Positions 56,729 to 64,000 of a stretch of DNA of 64,000 nucleotides are shown piece by piece. The stretch lies in contig NZXX01000009.1 in assembly GCA_002702065.1 (NCBI GenBank), positions 434,001-498,000 on the forward strand. The letters are read 5' to 3'. The notes beneath the pieces are model-generated. The model was not told where the DNA came from. It searched no databases and was given only the letters and a program-made list of their open reading frames with translations. The translations under genes and the position numbers were made by a program. The stretch comes from Anaerolineaceae bacterium (GTDB lineage Bacteria > Chloroflexota > Anaerolineae > Aggregatilineales > Phototrophicaceae). Each line of letters opens with the position of its first letter. Position 1 is the first letter of the stretch.

Positions 56729-58141
56729 ATGGAACTCAAAGCAAACAAATTTATGCAGTCGGCGACAATCGCGCTGGAAGACATTCAGCTAAAAACCGCG
56801 CTCGACCGGGGGGCGCGTTCAGCCGATGTGGCGCGCATCGCCTCGATGAACGAAACCACCGATGCCGATGGTGTCCGCCAGCAGGGGCGCGGGGCCAAAC
56901 TGCGTGCACTTTCCGACCTGCCGGACCTGCTCGAAAAGATCGAGAGCAACATCACCGGGCGCGGCGGCAATGTGCTGTGGGCGGTCGATAAGGACGAAGT
57001 CAACCAGCACATCCTCAACATCTGCCGCGAACATAACCTCAAGTTCGGCGTCAAGAGCAAGAGCATGGTCACGGAGGAAATCAACCTCGTGCCCTTCCTC
57101 AAGGAGCATGGCGTCGATATGCTGGAAACCGACCTGGGCGAGTTTGTCGTGCAGGTGGACGAAAGTCACCCCAGCCACATCGTGACGCCGATCATGCACA
57201 TGACCAAAGAGAAGGTGCACGATCTGTTCGTGAACAAGCTGAACATGCCGCCGATGGAAGGCCCGGTTGACCCGCAGGGCATGACCAAGTTCGCCCGCCG
57301 TCTGCTGCGCGAGAAATACCTCGAAGCGGATTTTGGGGTCACCGGCGGCAACTTCATGATCGCTGAAACCGGCACGGTCGTCATCTGCACCAACGAAGGC
57401 AACGGACGCCTGAGCACGGGCCTGCCGCGTGTACACATCGCCGTGGTCGGCATCGAGAAAGTCGTGCCCACGTGGGAGGATTTCGGCACCCTGGTCCAGA
57501 CTTTGCCACGCGCCGCCACCGGCCAGCGCCTGACCGTCTACGTCAGCATGTTCAATGGCGCGGCGCAGGACGAAGGCGACGGCCCGGAACATTTCTACCT
57601 GATTCTGGTCGACAATGGCCGCAGCAATATCTACGCCAGCGAGTACACCGAAGCGCTGGCCTGCATCCGCTGTGGGGCCTGCCTGAACACCTGCCCGGTG
57701 TACCAGAACGTCGGCGGCCATGCCTACGGCTCGGTGTACCCCGGCCCCATTGGGTCGATTATCACGCCGCTGCTGATGGGCAAGGAGAACGCCTCGCCGC
57801 TGCCATTTGCCAGCAGCCTGTGCGGGGCCTGTAAAGCGGCCTGCCCGGTGGACATCAATATCCCCGATATGCTGCTGGGCCTGCGCCATGACCTGCAAAA
57901 CGAACAAAGCCCGATCTGGCGTCTGGGGCTGAAGGGATACGGCGTCGCCTTCAGCAATCCGCTGCTGTTCGAGGCCGGGGCGAAGATCAGTGCCGCTGCC
58001 AGTGAAGCCTACACGCAGATCACGGGCAAGGAGAAAATTGATTCGCTGCCGCCGCCGCTGGATGGCTGGACGAATTACCGCGATCTGCCACCATTCGCCG
58101 ACGAATCCTTCCACGATTGGTGGCGGAAAAACCGGGAGTAA
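56729..58141 (+). CDS. LutB/LldF-type iron-sulfur protein (lactate utilization)
   Basis: CIRCGACLNTCPVYQNVGGHAYGSVYPGPIGSIITPLL...LCGACKAACPVDINIPDMLL. Confidence 0.95.
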   Translation: MELKANKFMQSATIALEDIQLKTALDRGARSADVARIASMNETTDADGVRQQGRGAKLRALSDLPDLLEKIESNITGRGGNVLWAVDKDEVNQHILNICREHNLKFGVKSKSMVTEEINLVPFLKEHGVDMLETDLGEFVVQVDESHPSHIVTPIMHMTKEKVHDLFVNKLNMPPMEGPVDPQGMTKFARRLLREKYLEADFGVTGGNFMIAETGTVVICTNEGNGRLSTGLPRVHIAVVGIEKVVPTWEDFGTLVQTLPRAATGQRLTVYVSMFNGAAQDEGDGPEHFYLILVDNGRSNIYASEYTEALACIRCGACLNTCPVYQNVGGHAYGSVYPGPIGSIITPLLMGKENASPLPFASSLCGACKAACPVDINIPDMLLGLRHDLQNEQSPIWRLGLKGYGVAFSNPLLFEAGAKISAAASEAYTQITGKEKIDSLPPPLDGWTNYRDLPPFADESFHDWWRKNRE

Positions 58142-58228
58142 ATTCAAGCTTCGTAAAGGTTGAAATAACAGGAGTGATGTTAGGATTGTAAGAATAGAAG
58201 GAGTGTCTTTATAGAAAGATGATGCCCC

Positions 58229-58648
58229 ATGATGAGGCCACCGATCTATTCTTCTCCTGACGACCCGGAACCTGCGAAGCCTGCATCGCGCATTTACATC
58301 CCGACCCGTGAGCGGCATGGCTGCCTGTCTGTCTGGCTGGTTCTGTACGCGATTACCGGCGTGATCGCGCTGTTTTCGGTTTCCTCGATGGTCCCGCAGT
58401 TGGTGCGGGTTTTGCCGGCACTACCTGTATACCTGTTGTTTTTGGTTATGCTGGGTGAGGTGATCTGTATTGTTGCCACGTTCTTCTGGAAAAAGTGGGG
58501 CGTTTACGGGTATCTCGTGCTGTTGACCCTCAGCATGATCCTTCGTCTGATGTTGGGCCTCTTCACGCTGCGCACCGTCGGCAGTGTGGTCTTTGGTTAC
58601 GCCATGATGTATTTCTTTGCGCTGCAAAACATAGACGACTACGAGTGA
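58229..58648 (+). CDS. Membrane hypothetical protein
   Basis: Several TM segments; RHGCLSVWLVLYAITGVIALFSV. Confidence 0.6.
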   Translation: MMRPPIYSSPDDPEPAKPASRIYIPTRERHGCLSVWLVLYAITGVIALFSVSSMVPQLVRVLPALPVYLLFLVMLGEVICIVATFFWKKWGVYGYLVLLTLSMILRLMLGLFTLRTVGSVVFGYAMMYFFALQNIDDYE

Positions 58649-58666
58649 TACAGCCGCTGGAGTACG

Positions 58667-59518
58667 TTAACCGGGCGCGGCGCTGCCTATCCACACCTCG
58701 ATAATCTGGCGGGTGGCATCCGGCGCGGCAAGGGGGAACAAATGGCCGTAACCGGGTAACATGATATGCGTCGCTTCCGGCAGGATGGTCTGGACTTCGG
58801 CGGCGGATTCTTCGACGTAGGTGTCGGTGCTGCCGCCCTGCACGATCAATGTCGGCAGCAGACCACGCAGCGCCGGGAGTTTTTCCCACACGTCCGCGTC
58901 AATCGACAGATAATAATAGGCTTCCCACTCACGCGGCCAGGTCAGCTCCAGACCGTCACTCACAGGCCGGGTCAGGCTTTCGGCATATAACCGCACCGCC
59001 TCGTCGGTCCAGTCCCGAAACAGCGGTTTATCGCGCCAGTAAGCATACGCCTCCGCCAGGTCAGCGAACTGGTTGCGCCGTTTGAGCGCGCCATCCACCA
59101 GCGGGATACGCGGCACCTGGCCTTCCGCACGGGCAGCCTTGATCGCTTCGGTGACGAAACGGGGCAGAATGGTCGGGTCGAGCAAGATGAGCGCCTTAAA
59201 ACGTTCAGGTTGCTTGAGGGCCGCGAACAGCGTCGCAACGGCACCAAACGAATGCCCCACCCCAATCACATCATGCAGGTCGTAGGCATCCAGACCATGC
59301 AGAATGTCGTCGGCCAGTTCTTCCCACGAGCCGGGCTGTTCTGGCGGCAGACCCACCTGCGGCCACAGCGCGCGCGGCGGCAGGCTAACCACATGATAGC
59401 GGGCTGTAAACGGCTTCAACAGCGGCTGATAGACCGAGGGCGGGAATCCATTGGCAACAGCCAGGTGCAGTACAGACCCGTCTCCGCCAAAGTCGTAAAG
59501 TGGTGGTGTCGTCATCAT
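58667..59518 (-). CDS. Alpha/beta hydrolase
   Basis: DVIGVGHSFGAVATLFAALKQPERFKALILLDP; GYGHLFPL; start at 59518. Confidence 0.9.
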   Translation of the reverse strand: MMTTPPLYDFGGDGSVLHLAVANGFPPSVYQPLLKPFTARYHVVSLPPRALWPQVGLPPEQPGSWEELADDILHGLDAYDLHDVIGVGHSFGAVATLFAALKQPERFKALILLDPTILPRFVTEAIKAARAEGQVPRIPLVDGALKRRNQFADLAEAYAYWRDKPLFRDWTDEAVRLYAESLTRPVSDGLELTWPREWEAYYYLSIDADVWEKLPALRGLLPTLIVQGGSTDTYVEESAAEVQTILPEATHIMLPGYGHLFPLAAPDATRQIIEVWIGSAAPG

Positions 59519-59567
59519 GCGCGCATTATAATCGACGGATGAAATTCTGCCTACGGAGAGCTTGCTC

Positions 59568-60569
59568 ATGTCCCGTATCCCTGCTTTTACCCTGCCACAA
59601 CCGGCTGACCGTGCGGAATGGGAAGCACGCCGGGTCCTGCTGCGGGCGACGCTCATGCAGTTAATGGGTGATCTGCCGCCGCTGTTTACACCCCGCGCAA
59701 CAGTGGTCGATAGCGCCAGCCGGGATGGCTACCTGCTGGAAAAAATCGAGTTTGCCAATGGGCTGGACGACACGGTCTACGGCTATCTGCTGGTGCCTGA
59801 TCAACCCAACGGCGCGGCGGTGCTCTACTGTCATTATCACGGCGGGCGCTATGAACTCGGCAAGGATGAATTGTTCCAGGAAGTGTTGTGGGAGGAATGG
59901 GGCAGCGAAACCCCACGCGGTGTCGCACTGGCACAGGCGGGATACATCGTCCTGGCGATTGACTCGTATGCCTTCGGCGAACGCCAGCATCAGGGACCAG
60001 CCGGGTCACGCGAGGGTAGCCGCGAAACCGAGCACGCCCTGTTCAAGCAGTTTTTGTGGGAAGGTCGCTCGTTGTGGAGCATGATGGTTTACGACGACTG
60101 GTTGGCGCTCAATTACCTGCTGTCGCACCCGCTGGTTGAACCCGACCGCGTCGCTGTAACCGGTGCCAGCATGGGGGGCAGCCGGGCAACATGGCTGGCC
60201 GCGCTGGACGAACGCATCAAAATTGCCGCGCCCGTCATCCAGTACACGCGCTATCAGAACCTGATCGCCAGCGGCGGGCTGAATGGGCACAGCTTCTACT
60301 ACTATGTGCCGGGTGTGCTGCATGCCGGGTTGGATATGGAAGCCCTGACCGCGCTGGTCGCCCCGCGTCCGCAGATTGCGCTGGTGGGTGATCAGGACAA
60401 ATTATCGCCGGCAGATGGCATCACGCAGATTGTCGATTTCACCCGCGCCATCTATGCCCTTTACGACACGCCGGACCACTTCGAGCCGCACGTTTATACG
60501 GGGGTCGCGCATCATTACACCACCACCATGTTTGCGGACCTGCTGGCGTTTCTTAAAAAGTATCTCTAG
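59568..60569 (+). CDS. Alpha/beta hydrolase (dienelactone hydrolase/acetyl xylan esterase-like)
   Basis: RVAVTGASMGGSRATWLAALDERIKIAAPV; CHYHGGRYELGKDELF. Confidence 0.88.
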   Translation: MSRIPAFTLPQPADRAEWEARRVLLRATLMQLMGDLPPLFTPRATVVDSASRDGYLLEKIEFANGLDDTVYGYLLVPDQPNGAAVLYCHYHGGRYELGKDELFQEVLWEEWGSETPRGVALAQAGYIVLAIDSYAFGERQHQGPAGSREGSRETEHALFKQFLWEGRSLWSMMVYDDWLALNYLLSHPLVEPDRVAVTGASMGGSRATWLAALDERIKIAAPVIQYTRYQNLIASGGLNGHSFYYYVPGVLHAGLDMEALTALVAPRPQIALVGDQDKLSPADGITQIVDFTRAIYALYDTPDHFEPHVYTGVAHHYTTTMFADLLAFLKKYL

Positions 60570-60573
60570 CTAG

Positions 60574-61848
60574 CTAGCGCTGCGCCAACGGCTGATAATC
60601 GCGCTCGGTGGCCCCGGTATAAATCTGGCGCGGGCGGTTGATACGGGTTTCCGGGTCGTTGCGCATTTCCTTCCACTGGGCGATCCACCCCGGCAGACGC
60701 CCCAGCGCGAACATGACCGTAAACATATTGGTCGGCAGGCCCATTGCCCGGTAGATAATGCCACTGTAAAAATCGACGTTGGGGTACAGCTTGCGCTCGA
60801 CAAAGTAGCTGTCGTTAAGGGCGATCTCCTCCAGGTTGCGGGCAATATCCAGCAGCGGGTCGGTCACACCCAGTTCGTTCAGCACATCATCAGCCGCCTG
60901 CTTCAGGATGCGGGCACGCGGGTCGAAGTTCTTGTAAACGCGATGGCCGAAACCCATGAGGCGGAATGGTGAATTTTTGTCTTTTGCCATGTCCATGTAC
61001 TTGCGATGATCGCCGCCGTCGTCCTTGATCATCTGCAGCATGTTGATGACTTCCTGATTGGCGCCACCATGCAGCGGCCCCCACAGCGCCGTCACCCCGG
61101 CCCCGATGCTGGCGAACAGGTTGGCCCGGCTGCTGCCCACCATGCGCACTGTCGACGTACTGCAATTCTGTTCATGCTCAGCATGCAGGATCAGCAGCAG
61201 ATCGAGCGCGCGTGTCAGCACGTCGGACACCTGATAATCTTCCGCCGGGACCGCGAACATCATATGCAGAAAATCGGCGGTGTAGCTCAGGTCGTTGCGC
61301 GGGTAAATGAACGGCTGGCCGATGGATTTTTTGTAGGCAAAGGCGGCGATCGTCTTGAACTTCGCCAGCAGACGAATGATGTTCAGGTCGATGCCTTCGG
61401 GGTCTTCCAGGTCCGGGTAATAAGCCGACAGCGACACGGCCATCGCCGCCATGATGGCCATGGGGTGGGCCGATGGGGGATAGCCTTCAAAGAATTTTTT
61501 CATATCTTCATGAATCAGGGTGTGGTAGGTCAGCCGGTGCTGGAAATCTGCCAGTTCGTCCTGCGTGGGCAGCTCGCCGTTAATCAGCAGGTAGCACACC
61601 TCCACAAAATTCGACTGGTCCGCCAGCTGCTCAATGGGATAGCCGCGATAATGCAGCACCCCTTCTTCGCCGTCGATAAAGGTGATACTGCTCTTGCAGG
61701 AACCGGTATTGCCATAACCGGGATCATAGGCCACTGCGCCCGTCTGGGCTCTCAGCTTGGTAAAGTCGATTGCTTTTTCGCCTTCAGAGCCTTCAAAAAC
61801 CGGGAAATCATATTCCTGATTATCAAAAAGGAGTTTCGCTGTCGTCAT
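60574..61848 (-). CDS. gltA: Citrate synthase
   Basis: DGEEGVLHYRGYPIEQLA...LHAEHEQNCSTSTVRMVGSS...GALWGPLHGGANQEVI-type motif...MGFGHRVYKNFDPRA. Confidence 0.97.
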   Translation of the reverse strand: MTTAKLLFDNQEYDFPVFEGSEGEKAIDFTKLRAQTGAVAYDPGYGNTGSCKSSITFIDGEEGVLHYRGYPIEQLADQSNFVEVCYLLINGELPTQDELADFQHRLTYHTLIHEDMKKFFEGYPPSAHPMAIMAAMAVSLSAYYPDLEDPEGIDLNIIRLLAKFKTIAAFAYKKSIGQPFIYPRNDLSYTADFLHMMFAVPAEDYQVSDVLTRALDLLLILHAEHEQNCSTSTVRMVGSSRANLFASIGAGVTALWGPLHGGANQEVINMLQMIKDDGGDHRKYMDMAKDKNSPFRLMGFGHRVYKNFDPRARILKQAADDVLNELGVTDPLLDIARNLEEIALNDSYFVERKLYPNVDFYSGIIYRAMGLPTNMFTVMFALGRLPGWIAQWKEMRNDPETRINRPRQIYTGATERDYQPLAQR

Positions 61849-61989
61849 CGGTCATCGTCCTTAATTTACGAAATACGCCTCATTCCCCAAATATAGCTTA
61901 TCTGCCGGGAAGAAAGGGTACTAATTGGTATACGGGAATGGTGTCATCTGGCACTAACCAATTGTGAATATTTTAACATTTAACCACCG

Positions 61990-62526
61990 CTACGACGACT
62001 GAATGCGGAATCCATCGAAGGCCACTTCAAAGCCTGCGCCTTGCGGTGCCGCCGCCATCATCCCGACCTGAACCGAATGAGCTGTTGTCAGATGCGCCTG
62101 CCGAATCATGGAGAAAGAAAAGCTGTCTACGGAATACTGAATTTCGAAGGTGCCCCCGGCACGCTTCAGATGCATGTAGATGGCTTCCGGGCTGGGCGAC
62201 AGCGGCACAATAGACCAGTCGGAATAGTCGCGGGTGACGACGGCGCTGGCGTGCTGCACCCCATACATAAATTCAATGCCGGTTTTCAGCCAGATCGTTT
62301 CATCCAGCCGCACCATCAGCCCGGCCTGATCATAGAGTGCGCCGTACTGCCCGCTGACGCGTACTTCCGCCTCAAAATCGCCGCTGACCACTTCATAGTA
62401 AAAATGCCCGTTGTCGACGATGCTGTCGTTGTGGGTCTTGCGCCAGAAATCAGTCGCCGCACCCGCTGCAAAACGCAACGTGCCGTCGCCCGCCTCCCAG
62501 TGTTGTGGTTCGTTCAGCCATTGCAT
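61990..62526 (-). CDS. DUF1349-like (concanavalin-fold) protein
   Basis: ATDFWRKTHNDSIVDNGHFYYEVVSGDFEAEVRVSGQYGALYDQAGLMVRLDETIWLKTGIEF. Confidence 0.88.
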   Translation of the reverse strand: MQWLNEPQHWEAGDGTLRFAAGAATDFWRKTHNDSIVDNGHFYYEVVSGDFEAEVRVSGQYGALYDQAGLMVRLDETIWLKTGIEFMYGVQHASAVVTRDYSDWSIVPLSPSPEAIYMHLKRAGGTFEIQYSVDSFSFSMIRQAHLTTAHSVQVGMMAAAPQGAGFEVAFDGFRIQSS

Positions 62527-62675
62527 CTGCTGCCCCCTTACGCTCACCTGCCAAAGCCATCGGGGTGATAATACACATATCGCAAATAGCTTACAAGTCA
62601 GCTGCACTACCGGTCAGCGTCAGCGTCATTCCGGCATGGGGTATACTTCGCAAAAAGAGAAACAGGACACAGGCC

Positions 62676-63278
62676 ATGACCGGGCTGACGCTAGCACAAA
62701 TCGCCGAGCACCCCCAACTGCTGACTCAAACGATTATGACGGCTGAAGGCGAAACACTGATTCTGCGGCCACTAGCAGCAGCCGATGTGGAGAAAACGGG
62801 GCAGTTCTTAAGCGGACTGTCGGCGCAGACACGACATTTTTCGATCTTTTCCGGCTATGATACGGCGGCGGCCCAGGCGCTGTGCGAGGCGATTGCGCGA
62901 TACGACAAACTGCGCTTTGTCATTGAAGCACCGGCTGCGGGCCGAATTATCGGTATGTTGGAGTTCAGCATGGATATTACGCCAGCCGATCAGGCACGCT
63001 ACACGGCCTATGGGGTGCCGCTCGACCCGGTGACGGACTGCCGCTTTGGCCCCACCCTGGCCGACGACTACCAGGACAAAGGCATCGGCTCGCGGGTGTT
63101 CCCATTCATCATGGCGGTGGCGCGCCGGTTTGGGCAGCAGCGAATCATCCTGTGGGGTGGCGTGCTGGCGGACAATCAGCGGGCGATTCGCTATTACGAA
63201 AAGGTCGGCTTTCGGGCCTTAGGGCGCTTCACCACCGCCGACCAGCTCGACGCGATCGATATGATCCTCAACCTGTGA
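62676..63278 (+). CDS. GNAT family N-acetyltransferase
   Basis: GPTLADDYQDKGIGSRVFPFIMAVARRFGQQRIILWGGVLADNQRAIRYYEKVGFRALG. Confidence 0.92.
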   Translation: MTGLTLAQIAEHPQLLTQTIMTAEGETLILRPLAAADVEKTGQFLSGLSAQTRHFSIFSGYDTAAAQALCEAIARYDKLRFVIEAPAAGRIIGMLEFSMDITPADQARYTAYGVPLDPVTDCRFGPTLADDYQDKGIGSRVFPFIMAVARRFGQQRIILWGGVLADNQRAIRYYEKVGFRALGRFTTADQLDAIDMILNL

Positions 63279-63279
63279 A

Positions 63280-64000
63280 TCAGCCGCCCGCGATGAGCGA
63301 CTGCATGTCTGACCCGGCAATCACCGCCACACCATCGGCGATCAGGCCATCCGCGCCCGGTTGAATACGATCCGACGGCAGGCCCATGACCGACGCCAGA
63401 TAACGGGCGGTCCAGACATGGCTGCCATAATCGCGGATCACCGTTTGGCTGCTGGTGATTTCGGCGGTGTTTCCCACCGTATCAACACTGATGCCTTTAC
63501 CCACCAGCCAGTCGCGGGTTTGCCCGGCCAGCCCGGCCACTTCGGTATTGTTAAACACCGCAATGGTCGTGTTTTCCGCCTGTGCGCGGGTGCGCAGTTC
63601 AGCTTGAGTCATGTCGGCATCGGGCGGGCTAAACACCTGCTGCACCAGCCCGCGAATGGCGTTGTAGTTGGGGAACAGCACCTGCTCGCCGGTGGCGGAT
63701 GTACCGAAGGTCACGTACAGGTTGTCGATCACACCGGAGCGGATGCTCTCACGCGGGATACGCTGCACCAGCGTGCCGAGGCTGATAATTTCATCCAGCG
63801 CCAGATCGGTCTTGAAACTGTCGCTCAGTTCATCCCACAGCGATGGGGCCTGCGCGATCAGGTTGCCGATCCCTTCAAGGCTGGTGAGTTCCTCTTTCAT
63901 CGCCGTCAGGACTTCCTGCTGCCGCCGGGCACGGTCAAAATCGGCCCCCTGGGTAGCGCGGGTGCGGGCATATTGCAGCAGCTTTTCGGCATCCAGCCGC
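63280..64000 (-). CDS. LCP (LytR-CpsA-Psr) family protein with LytR_C domain, truncated by window edge
   Basis: Reading frame continues past the listed start to window end: RLDAEKLLQYARTRATQGADFDRARRQQEVLTAMKEEL; C-term TIAVFNNTEVAGLAGQTRDWLVGKGISVDTVGN. Confidence 0.9.
   Translation of the reverse strand, partial: RLDAEKLLQYARTRATQGADFDRARRQQEVLTAMKEELTSLEGIGNLIAQAPSLWDELSDSFKTDLALDEIISLGTLVQRIPRESIRSGVIDNLYVTFGTSATGEQVLFPNYNAIRGLVQQVFSPPDADMTQAELRTRAQAENTTIAVFNNTEVAGLAGQTRDWLVGKGISVDTVGNTAEITSSQTVIRDYGSHVWTARYLASVMGLPSDRIQPGADGLIADGVAVIAGSDMQSLIAGG

Noticed and set aside
56819-58318. 499-aa minus-strand ORF antisense to LutB
   Set aside because: Shadow ORF of a clearly coding Fe-S protein; no recognisable domains, composition typical of antisense translation
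61006-61896. 296-aa plus-strand ORF
   Set aside because: Antisense shadow of citrate synthase

Overview
64 kb chromosomal window with no rRNA, IS element or CRISPR array. Gene content and architecture (FHA/kinase scaffold proteins with Thr/Pro-rich linkers, Gmad2/LysM secreted proteins, large EPS locus) suggest a Chloroflexota-like bacterium; that taxonomic guess is inference only. About 60 CDSs are supported. They include housekeeping genes (acpS, dinB, recF, dtd, efp, rho, gltA), a ~10.5 kb exopolysaccharide locus (BY-kinase/Wzc, Wzy-like ligase, BNR protein, FAD oxidoreductase, two glycosyltransferases, sugar-phosphate transferase; 25841-36391), an orphan OppD/OppF ATPase pair, sulfurtransferase/SufE, a VapBC-like toxin-antitoxin pair, one tRNA-Cys(GCA) and several intrinsic terminators. 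The standout locus is 47687-48676, a single-gene fusion of an N-terminal TIR domain with a C-terminal HAM1/ITPase (RdgB-like) domain. The conserved catalytic Asp of the ITPase motif is replaced (VEDTG->VEQTA, Q208) while the TIR catalytic-type Glu is retained, so it may be a one-protein nucleotide-sensing NAD-hydrolysing immune system. Other points of interest: a terminator-containing leader or sRNA upstream of a tandem (intact plus degenerate) SWIM-domain gene, a 12-bp perfect operator-like inverted repeat upstream of the orphan oppDF, a cluster of three hairpins in an intergenic region, a BY-kinase fused to a MerR/excisionase-like HTH, and an atypical giant kinase-like scaffold.
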